From Biscogniauxia marginata (lineage: Eukaryota; Ascomycota; Sordariomycetes; Xylariales; Xylariaceae): DNA of 64,000 bases. The stretch covers positions 620,001-684,000 of the forward strand of contig MU404056.1 in NCBI GenBank assembly GCA_022695795.1, read 5' to 3'. The notes under the pieces were generated by a model. The model did not search any database. It was given only the letters and a program-made list of their open reading frames with translations, and was not told the origin of the DNA. Shown in pieces: positions 10,355 to 22,605 of this stretch (position 1 is the first letter of the stretch; each line of letters begins with the position of its first letter). The translations under genes and the position numbers were made by a program.

Positions 10355-12642
10355 GGGTGATTGATATCCCATGATAGGGCATGGGCTTCTTCAGTATATT
10401 AGGGCCACTTTATCGCGAGGGTACCCGTAGTCATTTATTTGCCAAAATTAACACTAGCGAACTAGTTTAGAATCCTCGAATAGCCGAGATACAGAAAATG
10501 GATTTGCAATGACTCCTTGTTTATCTTGGAACCATGGTTCATGTAGACTCGTTTAGAGCAACTAGAGAATATTCGTTAATGAAGCAACTGACCTATAGTA
10601 GAGTAACGTCTAGGTCATGTTCATGATACAAGATAGGTCATTGCGTATTTGACTAGAGATCCAATATTCCTTGCGTTTTTGAACCATCTGGAGATTTTCG
10701 TCGGACATAGTTTACCAACTGGAAAGGGTTTTATGTCGGACTGCAGCTCTCTCGAAAGGAGGTCATCTTTTCTATCCATAACACTTCGTGCTGGGCATCG
10801 AGAGGCTTGTTAGGCACAAGGGGTTGCCTAGTATTGTTCTGGTTATCACGAATACTGGGATAATACGTAGAGCTGTTTGTCATAAGTATAAAATGGCTAG
10901 CTGCTCGGGTTAATGCCAAGGAAAGATACCTTTTCGCAAGATTAAATCCTTCATAGCGAACTAAAATAATATGGATGTACTCTTCTCAGGGAAAGGACTA
11001 TACTGGCTTGGTATAATATTTATACGAATAATGCTCATAAATTTGTCTTAGTAATCTCTTCTCCAACAGTTCGCAGTTGATGGTGATGAAATTGTTTATG
11101 CCCGGCGGACGGGAACTATCACCTGACTACAGTTTCCCGGCACCTATTGCGCTGCAATGGCGCATAGGATGACTGGAGCAAGTTCCCAGCTGGTAAACTT
11201 AGAGATTCATAACTTGACACATAATTTATTCATAACATAGCAGGACCGCGCTACCTTTGCACATGTCCATGAGCTTAAGTTTAAGAAGATATGATAACAT
11301 GGCCGTTCCGACCGCCTTTTGTGTTCCAAGCGCCCGTGCTCCGTTTTGCAGCCGGGCCCAGACCGTATTCTCTCAAACGGAGCCGATGAGGACCCTGAAT
11401 GATCCGCTCGTCTTGCTCCGCACGATGCCGTGCATTAAACGTCCACCGGGGCCCTCCCTCCGCGTCTAATTTTCCAGCTTCTATGCCTGCATGCCGCTCT
11501 GGCCTGGCTGCTGGCGGCTTATAACAAAGACTAAGCTAACACTGATTCACCCCAAAGCATAGAGTCCTGGGTCTCAACCGATATGAGCTCTAAGTGTAAA
11601 ATACACAGGCTTACGCCACAGCTCGGCAGGCTTCGTGGCGGGTAAGCAGTAAGGGGCCGCCTCAATCCCTTAACCCAACCTATATCAAACCACGCCCCAC
11701 TATTTATTCGAGAAGGCCACTATTATACCCAGCCTAGGAGGTACCTTATTTGCTGATTATGCGACGGGAAAAAAAATTAAAATTGACGAATTAGCACGCA
11801 TGAAAACCAATTAAAGAGCATATATTTTTAGAAAGTTTTGGCCGTTTTTCTTAATCTGTCAAGGTAGTTTGATTTCCCCCCTCCCTCAATATTACATTAT
11901 TACCCCTTTAACGTTGTCAATCCTCTAAGGGATTGAGCCGGCTATACTACCTATTGTAACCGTAGATATACCTATCAGGTGTGCTACAGCGCTCCTGATA
12001 GGCAGGCAATTCCGGACAGGCCATTACCTTTTAGGCTTAGCGGTGTAACGGTGGAATTGTTGGATACCTATAGAATGCTCATGCATACATACTAAGGTAC
12101 AGGAATGACGAGTACCAAATCATATTTTCCCAACAAGGATTGCCACTTCAGAAACAAGCTCTAGATAAACCCCTGAAACGGTGTTAGTTCCCGCCCGCTG
12201 TGGGTTGTTACAAGTAAGGGGTGTGCAAAACAGATTTCCACCAGCATTTTTGAAAGAGGTCGTGATACAATTTATATTTAATTATCTTGCATAAAGCAAC
12301 TGAGAAACTAGGAGCTTGACAGAAACATTTTGTATCGAGATTTGGATCAATGCGTTTCGAGGTATGACGGAGAGAACCGGCGAGGTGACACGACGATCGG
12401 GATACAAACACCATTTCAGGGGGTGGTGAGGTGTACCGAGCCACCCTGGCAACTGCTCGGCCAGCCAATCTACGTTTTGGGCAGGCCACAGGCCGTGCTC
12501 CCTCGGGCAGAAATAGAAAACGAAAATTAATTCCGGACGAGAAAAAGCTTACCGTTATCCATCAAGTTTTCCGTACTCATTCAAAGCGCCTGTGAGTTAT
12601 CGCAGCTGGACCGAAAGATCGCGTCTCTTGACGAAAGTCATC
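10355..12642. other. intergenic, no supported gene
   Basis: This 2.3 kb spacer holds only short frames without recognisable domains (for example 11257-11469 and 12208-12489). A GC-richer patch lies at about 11300-11520; the rest is AT-rich with short A- and T-runs. Confidence 0.45.
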
Positions 12643-15084
12643 ATGCGGCTTCAGTGGTGGGAGGACTTCGGCACGCGGCACCCCAGAATATATGATGGAT
12701 TGACTGCTGCGGCGCGCGCCATTAGGCCGTATCTGCCGCCCGTCAACTACATCACACTGCACTATGCGTACTTCATCGGCACCACGATCGTGGGTACGCT
12801 GATTTTCTGGGGCGCTTCAGCTCCGGCTTACAGCATCGGCTGGTGGGACAGCATGTTCATGGTCATGTCGGCGATTACGGCCTCGGGTCTCAACACGGTC
12901 AATGTCAGCCAGCTGACGACTTTCCAGCAGGTCGAGCTGTGTGTTTTGATGATGATAGGAAGTCAGGTCCTGATTTCGCACGCCACCATCGCATTCCGGA
13001 AGCATATCTTCGAGAAGCGCTTCGAGGATATCGTGGAGATGGAGCGAGAGAAGAGGAAGAAGAAGGTGTCAGGAACCGGTGCCGTGGTTGGCATGACAGG
13101 TGCTATGTTTGGACTGCAGGTAATGTCGTCCTTTGGAAGGGGCCGGGCCGGGAGCAGGTCACGGCCCTCCAATAATGTGAATCCTTTGGCTTCGCAACCT
13201 ACAGAGACGTATTCTGCGGAAGGGGAGTCTGTTCCGGAGGCCCCGGTAGGAGCCGTGAGGGACCAACAACAGCATATTGGCTTCCTCGAGCCCATTCGAG
13301 AGGGAAAGTCCCTTGAAGGACAATCAGCGGCAACTGGGCTCTCGATCTACCAGACTCAATCTCATCAAAGTGGAGCGATGAGACGAAGACCTCAGACAGC
13401 AGATTCAAGGGCGACAACTGAGGGGTTCAACGTGCAAACATTCCTAAAAGAACAAAAGCGCAACATCGGAAGGAATGGGCAGTTCTTTAATTTGTCGGAA
13501 GAACAGCGAGAGTACCTCGGCGGTGTCGAGTATCGTTCCCTCAAGTTCCTCTCCGTGTTCGTCATCGTCTACTTCGTGCTCTGCCAGTTCTTCGGTGCCA
13601 TCGCCCTGGGTGCCTGGATGTCGGTCCACGCAGCCGATACCGCCGCCGTCAATGCCCAGAATCCGTGGTGGGCGGGCATCTTCCTCGCCATCTCTTCATA
13701 TAATAACGCCGGCTTCACGCTGTTGGACGCAGGCTTTATACCCTTCCAGTCTTCTTACTTCCTACTTACCGTCGTCACACTGCTGTCGCTGGCGGGCCCC
13801 GCAGCTTTCCCTGTCTTCATGCGCTTCATAATATGGACTATGTCGTCTCTGCTGAATCTTCTTTCTAAAGACAAGGAGTACGGCGTTTGGAAAGAGGGGT
13901 TTGACTTCATCCTGAAATTTCCTCGTCGTGTATATACCAGTTTGTTTCCTGCCAAGGACACTTGGATGTTTGCGGCCACGTTTGGGGGCTTTGTGATAGC
14001 GGATTGGGTCTTGATTCTGGTCCTCAGCATTGGGAATCCGACCATGGAGGCCATTCCTCTCGGCCAGCGAATTTTTGATGCCCTCTTCCAAGGATTCTGT
14101 AAGTCCTCTCTGAAAACAATACCTTGATTATTTGGACAAGATCTCGAGCTGACAAACTGCTCCCTTTCAATAGCGATCCCTTCAGGAGGGTATGCTATAG
14201 TATCACCGTCAGCTATATACTTCGACGTTCAGGTACTTTGGCTGGTTGTGTACTATACAGCGGCCTACCCCCACATTATCACCATGCGAAACACCAACGT
14301 CTACGAGGAGCGATCTTTGGGGATATATGAAGGCGATCAGCCAGCAGAGGAGCAGCTTCATTCTGCAACCAGTAGTCTCTTCGATCCCGATGACACCGAT
14401 GTTCCGGATCAAACCGGACTTCCGATATCTACGACCAATAATAAGAACTGGGACGCAACCTCGCGAACGCCATCCACCAGATCTATCAAAAAGCTCTACA
14501 CAGTTGGTCGGCGCGGCACAGCATTCGTGGGCCGCCAACTCCAGCGCCGTATGACGGCCTTCCAAGGTGTCGGTGTCGCTACCGCCCTACCAGCATCATC
14601 ATCTCAGCCGCCCAAACCACTCCGCCGGGCCGCAACCATCGACTTCGGGAAAGCCGAGGTCCACTCTCTCCACGACCTTCCACCAACGACCGGTCCCCCG
14701 AGCCTTGTATCGCAACAGGTGCGCGGCCAGCTCAGTCACGACGTGTGGTGGATCGCGCTGATGCTGTTCCTCATCACGCTCATCGAGACGAGACATTCGC
14801 TCGAAGACCCCGCGACGTACAGCGTCTTCAACATCCTCTTCGAGATCGTCTCGGGCTACACCAACATCGGCATCAGCATCGGCCTGCCCGACCAGAGCTA
14901 CAGCTTCAGCGGGGGTATGTACACCGGGAGCAAGATTGTCATGATCCTGGTCATGCTGCGGGGCCGGCACAGGGGCTTGCCTATCGCACTGGACCGGGCC
15001 GTTCGGTTGCCGGGGAAGAGGCTTACTGAGTTGGAGGAGGAGGACGCCGAGATTCGGAGGAGCACGTCTGCTATTACGCATTGA
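12643..15084 (+). CDS. TRK1: TRK-family (TrkH/TRK1) plasma-membrane potassium transporter
   Basis: Two exons (12643-14098, 14174-15084; 75-nt intron with GTAAGT donor, splitting a Ser codon) give 788 aa. The ATG at 12643 was preferred because the upstream in-frame start is GTG. The fold is four MPM repeats (two membrane helices with a pore loop between). Pore loops visible: SAITASGLN (about 76-84), SSYNNAGF (Gly357), PSGGYAIVS (Gly490/491) and VSGYTNIGIS (Gly713/718), each with the selectivity-filter glycine expected for K+. As in fungal TRKs, long hydrophilic cytoplasmic loops, rich in Ser, Arg and Gln, interrupt repeats 1-2 and 3-4. A basic motif RGRHRGLPIALDRA follows the last helix, typical of fungal TRK C-termini. 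The role is high-affinity K+ uptake. Which TRK paralogue it is cannot be told from one copy. Confidence 0.88.
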
Positions 15085-16849
15085 ACTTTGTAGTGCGATT
15101 ACACTTAATAGAAATGTTGAAATGTTGTCAGCATGCCCCGTAAGATATCAGGTGTACCATAGTACCCCCTGGTATCCTACTCACTATCACCTAATATCAA
15201 AAACTCGGGAAGTTTTTTTACTATAGAGATCGCGTTAAGATATTAACGTAATTAGTTACTTAGCTCGTCCGAATTCTTCTAATTTTCGTACAGCTGGAGG
15301 GCAAGGTCAGGAAAGCGGAGTCTTTGGTAGCAGCGCGCGAAGCGAGGGGACGTGCCTATTTCGCGGAGACTAGAACGCGCTACCCCTGAAGTGGTACCGC
15401 ATTACGTATGGACGTGGCGGACCGCTATGGTATATCGATATTCATCAGGATATACCGAGGAAGAGAGGCAAGGGCTGCGATTAAGGGGTTATGAACATCC
15501 TTGAACTTTGGCTTGGCGGCTGTTGTGGTATAGGCCATACCTAGATGTTACTGCATTAGAACGAGCTTTGCTGGCATGATGATATAAAAGTGCTCTTTGG
15601 GTGGTTCGGGAGGATTCATAGTCACCTGATACTACTCGTCGACGTCCATGAGCACGTCGAAGCATGATGAGGATTGATATTGGGGGCTTCGGATTGAAGA
15701 TCGAGTTGAGGAATCTTCAAATAACCAAGTTGCGATAATGCTCCTCTGAAAGCATATTATTAGGCCTACAATGGCGCAAGGGCTGGAGAACCTTCTGAGA
15801 TTCTTGTATGAGGTGCTTGGCGCATCCCGTACGAGAAAATACAGGATTAGAACACTGAGTCCGGCGTTGAGTCCTCTTCCGTGGATGGCGTTATCTTTTG
15901 CATGCCGAGAAAGGGATACATATGTAATCAAAACTTGGAGCTGAAAGCGTTAGCAAATGACGTTCTCCGTATCCGAACGCATATAAAATTTCGTAGGCTC
16001 TGTTACCTGGAGGCGCCTCAACAAACTGGTTGATATGCGCATGCATCATCCCCAAACTCAAGCCGTATAGCCCAAAATACTATTAATACCAATATACAGC
16101 TGAGTACATCATTAGAGACAATCGGTGCGGTATCCTGCGTTCTTCCAAGGTATTTGCAAGTATTTTAGACCTGAGTCAGATGTCAGAATGATGGTTCTGA
16201 AGGCTCTGAGCTCAGCAGAAGGATCATACACTTGCTCGTGCCCTTTAAAAGGCATGTAAACAATTCCAATGCGATTAACCAACTTGCTGATTAAGTACGT
16301 TGGATTGGTATATCCATGACCGGATCAATCCCTCAATAAGATCATAGAACGTCAGGGTGAAAGAATGTAATAATAAAAGGAGGAGACTGTTGCTCAAGAG
16401 TTGACCCCTTTTTGACCAATTGGCAACTCAACAGTATTGCGGCTGAATGTTTCGATTGGAGAATGTTTATGAACTGTTTATTGACGGTGAATTAACCGAT
16501 AATTGGTTGTGTTTTCCTGGGCTGAAAATATCATAATGTTAACAAGTACAGACCCTTACCTATGCAACGGTTTTTTGAAAGCGGCGGAGGATATTACGAT
16601 TTTATAAAATATGGGACATTGTAGTTCGACGAGGTCATAGCCTTGTAAGTGATAGGAAAGAACAACTGTCTATTTCGGGGAAAAGAAAAATAAATATAAA
16701 AAGAGACTTGACTTACTAAGATGACTAGGCTCTCCTCCCAGGACAACATGAAGTATCTGTTAAGCCATTCTGACTTCCCACGTCATCTCCTTAATCAATA
16801 TCCCCTATAAAGAGGCGCTCAGCCTGCTATTGTTCGATATTAGCTCTTT
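15085..16849. other. intergenic, no supported gene
   Basis: This 1.8 kb spacer has frames of at most about 100 codons and no domain that I recognise. The stretch just before the PAP2 gene (around 16680-16850) includes a purine-rich run and is presumably its promoter. Confidence 0.45.
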
Positions 16850-18094
16850 ATGAATTCCACGGTAGCATTAATTACTCATCAAAGCTTCTACTACGGATCT
16901 GCTGCCGACCAAATGGACAAATCATCAAATCAGCAGTCACCATCCTCAACTGATCCTTCTCCGTCCATAAGCCGGAAGCGAAGTTTTCCAGCGATGCGTC
17001 TCCAAAATGAACCATACTCGATGGAAAAGCGGCCCACGTTCGGCCAATGGTTGAAGATAACCTGGCCGGATCTTGTGACAATACTCATCGTAGGGGCTTT
17101 CGCGCTTACAGTAAGCTGCGATGATACCAAACGTCGGGTTTCCGACACTAATCATTCATAGACATTTCGAATAGGCCCCCCGATAGCAAACCGAACGTTT
17201 CCTCTGACCGTTATAGCTACAAACGAGGTCGTCTACCCCCAGTTTGCATACCCGAATCGCGGTCAGATCGTCAGTCCTGGACTTGACACCCTTCTAGCTA
17301 TCTTGATTCCGGTAGCCTTCATCTTTCTCGCACAAATACGCATTCGGAGTTTCTGGGACCTTAACAATGCTTTAATCGGGCTAACTTACGCCCTTCTGGT
17401 ATCCTCTGCCTTTCAAGTAATGATTAAATGGACGATCGGTGGACTCAGGCCGAACTTCTACGACACCTGCAAACCGGACATAACTCGTGCACTCAGCGGA
17501 GAACACGACAAGACAGGTCTGAACGGCGTCGGTTACCACCAGTACATGTGGAGCATGGATATATGCACGACAAAGGACATCGGCACTCTTCGCAATGCGT
17601 TGCAAAGCTTTCCAAGCGGCCATTCGACAACTATCATGGCCGCCGCCGCCTACCTGTTCCTATACCTCAACGCCAAGCTCAAAGTATTCGCAAACCACCA
17701 CTCTCCAATGTGGAAGCTCGTCCTCCTCTACTGCCCGATCCTAGGCGCGGTCCTGGTCTGCGGGTGTCTTACGATCGACCAGTCGCACAACTGGTACGAC
17801 ATCCTCGCCGGCGCCATCATCGGGATCGTGTTCGCGTTTTCAGCGTATCGGATGGTGTATGCGAGCATCTTCGACTGGCGCTTCAACCACATCCCGCTGA
17901 ACCGGTGCTCACCATTTGCCGGGTTTGACGAATACGAGAACTATGACAGACGTGATCTCGTGTGGACGGGCCGTGCTGGTTGGAGGGATGGCGTAGACCG
18001 TGAAAGCGAAAACACGTCTCTTCCGCCGCCGGTGACGAGTAGCGAAAGCATTAGGGACCGTAATGGTGACGATAACATCGCGACGGCTTCGTAA
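16850..18094 (+). CDS. PAP2-superfamily membrane phosphatase (lipid phosphate phosphatase-like)
   Basis: Two exons (16850-17110, 17162-18094; 51-nt intron with GTAAGC donor and CTAATC branch point) give 397 aa. An alternative ATG at 16913 would drop 21 residues. After a Ser/Pro-rich cytosolic N-terminus the protein has about six hydrophobic segments. Motif 1 is Lys176 to Arg183-Pro184 (KWTIGGLRP), motif 2 is PSGHS (238-242, proton-donor His241), and motif 3 ends in SHNWYD (nucleophile His296, Asp300). The Arg that usually opens motif 3 (SRxxxxxH) aligns with Leu290. The family dephosphorylates phosphatidate, diacylglycerol pyrophosphate or similar lipids. The substrate is not predictable. The C-terminal tail is polar and charged, probably cytosolic. 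Confidence in the fold is high, in the activity moderate. Confidence 0.82.
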
Positions 18095-19621
18095 AATCAG
18101 GCCAAGAACCCGAGAGGTGGGCGTTCGGAAATAGTATGGGCCTAAGACCACTGGCTTGGAGGTCGCGCTGAGAGTAGGACAATGATTACTAGTATTGTTA
18201 TGTAGTATTAGTTAAACACATACCTGCTCCTTGTTGCTTACCGCATGTGTTTTTGGTTTCTCTCTCCGATTGATACCAGGGCGTTCGTGTTCCACGCCAC
18301 CCCTTTCCTTGAGGACATTATGACCCTATACCTAAAATTTGGGGTATAGCTCCATGCCTAGATGCGAAACAACAGAATGATACTCAATCCCCGATCTGTG
18401 GTACCCCAGAGCAGCCACTTGCGTCAGAGCCTGCGATCAGGTCGCTGTAGATACCGAGACGGTGAGTGTATCCTAGGTTGTGTGTGGCTCGAAGCTGCCT
18501 ATATATTTTAATCCAGTCTAAGAGGTGTACCTATTCATGATATTTCAAATGTGGAATACCGTTACTTATAAGAAGAGCCATCCACGAAATTACTTGGTAC
18601 TCAGTATCGGACTAGTACGCACATCAAATGAATAAATCAGTCTGTGACACCAACTGTTCTTTGTATTAAATTTCAGCGCTCGGTAGCCATAATTGTTCTC
18701 TCTTGTTGAATATCTTTAGAACTCCGTGCCATAAATATGCCCCAAGACGGTACAGCACTAGTTACCGCCCTCGCTAACAACTGACTCGTTTCCATCACCA
18801 CTTACATGTCTCAGTAAACGGGCCATGCCGTTACTTGCCTAGCAATCAAACTTAATCATAGTAGCTTATAAGAGACCTCCAGCTTTATTGGTGGGTAAAT
18901 TTTAGGCTGTATTTTTGACCACCAATATCATATCATCCTAAGCGAAGAGACTGCGTAAGCATCTATCGTAATGGAAGCTGCTGGAGTACCTTCATAGGTG
19001 CCCCAATTTATTTAAAAGGCTTGTCTCATGTACGTATGTCTTGGCCTACCACCTATTGTCGTCACAGAATAATTGAAAGAAGTAGATGGCAGGGACTTCG
19101 ACTGATCGATGATCCTATCGACTTGATACATATCCAGCATGATGTAACTTCCCGTGATAACTGCGTTAAGAATGGATGTTAGTCGCCTTACCTGTAGCAT
19201 AATTTCCCTAGTGGAAATCGTCCACACTTTGGAGGAGTAGTAAAGAGGTTGTTTGAAGGGAAAATTAGCTTAGCCGTGGGAACATTCTCCTTTAGGTGAG
19301 TAAGTCTCTAGTCGACATGGCAGCATGAAGGCAAAAAAACAATTATTTTAGTACATCTCTTTGTAAACCTGCTTGCCTAGTTGATGTTCCGCAACCTCCT
19401 TTATTCTAACACAAGTAACCCGACACACAAAAGAAGGTCTAGGGAAACGGCGTGGTATTCGTTTGCTAACTAAATACAGCTAGTAACTGAGGCTATATGA
19501 TCCAGACGATCGCCAACGGGAGGATAATCCCAAGATCTTGCCCACTAGTGACTATTACGAATTTTATATGCCCACCTCTAGTACAACAATCCACGGCAGA
19601 GATACCAATCATAGCGAAGTT
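18095..19621. other. intergenic, no supported gene
   Basis: No convincing frame in 1.5 kb. The downstream reading frame stays open back to about 19538 without a better start; an in-frame ATG at 19568 could add 18 residues to the histidine phosphatase. Confidence 0.4.
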
Positions 19622-20503
19622 ATGGCACCTACTATTGACGTCATCCGCCACGCCCAGGCATGGCATAATGCTTCTCAAGACAGCTATATCTCAGATCCTT
19701 TGCTGACGCCCGAGGGCGAAGTCCAAAGTTACCAATTCCGTGACACCTATCCCTTCATGGCGCAAGTCAGCCATGTCGTCGCCTCACCCCTCAGACGCGC
19801 AGTCGCCACCGCCCTTATCGCCTTCGACCCCGCGGTCCGAAGCGGCAAAAAGGCGATTCTCCTACCCGACCTTCAGGAGACCGGCGCGATGCCCAGCGAC
19901 ACGGGATCTCCCCCCCGGCGACTAGAGGCCATGTTCAAGCCACACGTGGACCTGTCTCACCTCTCGGAGCGCTGGTACCGCAGGGACGAGTCTTCCGACT
20001 ACGCCCCGGACGTCGCCAAGGTCGAGGCGCGCGCGCGGCGGGCCCGGCGCTTCCTCCGGGATCTGGCCAGGGGCGCCCCTGACGACGCGCACATCGCCGT
20101 CGTCACGCACGGCGGCTTCCTGCATTTCCTGACGGACGACTACGCGGGCCTGGGGCCGGGGTGCTTCTCGAGCTTCGGCAACACCGACATGAAGAGCTAC
20201 CAGTTCGCCGACCTACACGGGGACAACGACGAGGCCGCGCTCGTCAGGGTCAGTTGGGACCGGGAGCTGCGGCCGGTGCACGGCTTGGCGGCCGCGAGCG
20301 AGGAGGAGCGGCGCGCCCTCAAGATCTTCGCGGTCGACCGGGTGCGGCTGCAGGGGATGAAGGAACGGAAGAAGCAGCTGAGACGCCGCAGGGAGGAAGC
20401 TGTCGGTCGGGGGGCAAGAGAGGTGGCCGGTATAGTCGAGGCGGCGTTTCTCTCAAGCTATGCGGAATTTCTAGCTACATGGAGTCACAGAGGTGCGATA
20501 TGA
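19622..20503 (+). CDS. histidine phosphatase (phosphoglycerate mutase-like) family protein
   Basis: Single-exon gene of 293 aa. I chose the ATG at 19622 because the conserved core begins a few residues later; an in-frame ATG at 19568 is possible. The histidine-phosphatase signature is intact: Arg9-His10 in VIRHAQAWHN (phospho-acceptor His), Arg58 in SPLRRA, Glu86 in LQETGAMPSD, and the second catalytic His163 in VVTHGGFLHFL. Fungal members of this branch are mostly uncharacterised phosphomonoesterases, so the substrate is open. The last 60 residues form a basic, Glu/Lys/Arg-rich helix beyond the usual domain end. The middle of the gene is very GC-rich, keeping several antisense frames open by chance. 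No signal peptide. Confidence 0.82.
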   Translation: MAPTIDVIRHAQAWHNASQDSYISDPLLTPEGEVQSYQFRDTYPFMAQVSHVVASPLRRAVATALIAFDPAVRSGKKAILLPDLQETGAMPSDTGSPPRRLEAMFKPHVDLSHLSERWYRRDESSDYAPDVAKVEARARRARRFLRDLARGAPDDAHIAVVTHGGFLHFLTDDYAGLGPGCFSSFGNTDMKSYQFADLHGDNDEAALVRVSWDRELRPVHGLAAASEEERRALKIFAVDRVRLQGMKERKKQLRRRREEAVGRGAREVAGIVEAAFLSSYAEFLATWSHRGAI

Positions 20504-21561
20504 TGCATTAGGTACGTGCTGAGGATTTAGGGGGTTTACTCGGCCGAGCGGCCGTGTCGCGCAGACTTTCTGTTCTGCCATGAACACTCTCGATCGAGAC
20601 TTTGTTCAAATAAGTAAATGATACACACAGATGATACACATAACTCTCTGCATTCGAAACATCGATCTCTTCAAGGTACCTAACTCTCGACAGAACCTTC
20701 CTTAGAAGCTAAAGTATTTCAACATGTTTCGGGCAATCCGGTCAATGGGACACAGTGTGTAATGAGGACAAGGGGGCCTTTATTTTGAGATACCGATGCT
20801 CGGTGAAGTGCACTATAATATCTGTACACTACAGTGGCATATGCAACGTCTTAAATGTGTTTCTTCGAATAGCTGAAGCTGGTGTATTAAGAGGCGGTTA
20901 AGCGGTTGCTTAGGTGGGTATTTGGTAGTTGACCCTGAGTTGGTGATTCAATTATGCAACAAGCCGATAAATGCATTTACCTACCTTTTTCTTTCATTGC
21001 CAATTCGCGGGGCAAACTGGGCAATCACGTGGGCGACGATTCCTCATTATAGCCCCATAATTATACCTTTAGACAGGCTTGAACAGGCGTACTTGTGGCG
21101 GAGCATCTTCTATTCCCACTCTTTTCCATGCCGAATAACCTTGAAGTGAAGCTGGCTATTCAAGAGTCCTGCCTTTTAAAAGCCGTGTAGCCGTGACACC
21201 GAGAGCATTAGGTTGTAATAGATTTCACTTCCCTATTTAAACAGCTGTTATGCTCAAAAATTACCGAGTTACGATTCTGGAACCAACACGAAAAGATTGG
21301 CGCTTAGAGGACAGAGAGCGGCCCAAGCTAGCAAATCCAAAGAAAGAAAGAAATTAAATCAAGAACTCAGCCGCGATAAGCTAGAAACACGCATGACGCG
21401 GCAGTGCTGCGTTTAAGAGTGCCCGTTTTGCCTGTCTAATCGTTCCTGCTCGGTTACAAAAAGCCTTGGCTAATTGAACCCGGGTTTCGTTTGTGGCATC
21501 GTATGAATACCATTCATATTTTCTTGGCTCGACCAACTCTATTTCGTTAGACTATCTAGAG
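20504..21561. other. intergenic, no supported gene
   Basis: This 1.06 kb spacer has no recognisable frame. An ORF at 20922-21149 is short and featureless. Confidence 0.4.
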
Positions 21562-22477
21562 ATGGGGATCGAAGTCCTGTCAAAGCTAACAAAGAAATGG
21601 TAACAACATTACCGAGTCACCCACTTCCTTCGTGTAGCTTCTCACTTACCGATTCCTTCATAGGGAAGATTTCAAAGCTCGCAATGTGCCGGGGCAAGAA
21701 GATCCCGAAGTAGCACGGCTACGCGAGGAAAAGAATGTGCTCCTCAAACTGGTGGAAACAAAACTCACGGGGCACTCGATGACCGAGCTGCAGCCACTAG
21801 TATTCGATCTGAATACCCGGAATAGAGCGGTCTTTTTAGTGGTGACTGCCATCGAATTCGGGAAGTTCGAACTATCGAAGCGCACCTACAAGCTCCTGGC
21901 TAAGCATGTCGGTATGAGCCTGGAGAGCATCTGTCACTGGGCACTGTGCATCTTCGACCGAGGCTTCGGAACCTGCTATTGCTATGACCTGATGAGTGAT
22001 CAAATGGCACTTAATGTACTAGGAAAGAATTACTTTCGGGTGGCCGAAATCACGCCTGACTTTATCGCATCGTGGAACTCGTGCTACTACGTCGGAGAGA
22101 CAACAAAATCGCATGAGGAGGTTCAGGAGCTGGGTGAGTTGTAGCCCACCAAGATCAACCGACAACCCACTTTGGCATTAACAACGAGTTTAGGGCATCG
22201 CTACATGGCACTTCACCCACGATACAACCTCATTAGTGCCAACTGTCAAGACCTAGTGGAGAATCTCGTCAAGGAGCTCTGTTACGGAAGTACCATTCAT
22301 AACGCCAAGCTAAGCGAGGAACTACGTCTAATATCTCCAAAGATATCAATGGACCTCATGATTGCCAAGTTCAGATCGAAAATGGAATTAACCGACGAGA
22401 AGGAAGACAGCAAGTCAGTCGAGCAGGATATGGATGCCATTAGTCAATTGTGGCATAAGGTTAAGCGATATAGATGA
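21562..22477 (+). CDS. fungal hypothetical protein with His/Cys pair of papain-like (LRAT/PPPDE-type) fold
   Basis: Three exons close to 263 aa: 21562-21599, 21664-22133 and 22194-22477, with donors GTAACA and GTGAGT. The short first exon was recovered by splicing: its ATG frame joins through a split Trp codon. The N-terminal 60 residues are helical and charged (Glu/Lys/Arg). A core follows with His104 in ICHWALCIF, a strand pair, YYVGETTKSHEEV, then Cys187 in NLISANCQDLVENLV. His in an HWAL strand followed by an NCxxF/L helix is the arrangement of circularly permuted papain-like folds (LRAT, PPPDE/DUF862), which include acyltransferases and deSUMOylating or deubiquitinating peptidases. I place the fold by this pattern only; catalytic activity and substrate are unknown. 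No signal peptide. Ends 129 bp from the convergent sugar-transporter gene. Confidence 0.6.
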
Positions 22478-22605
22478 AGAAGGCAAAGATAATATGAATA
22501 ATGTATAATATGCAACCACCTTACTTTCTTGACTATACTTTTGATCTTAGTGATTATAGACTATAGACTGGTCTTTCTTTCGAAGCCCCATCTATTAAAC
22601 CAATA

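Noticed and set aside
14248..15084. A separate gene starting at 14248.
   Set aside because: It is exon 2 of the TRK transporter; the frame continues from 14174 and supplies the third and fourth pore loops.
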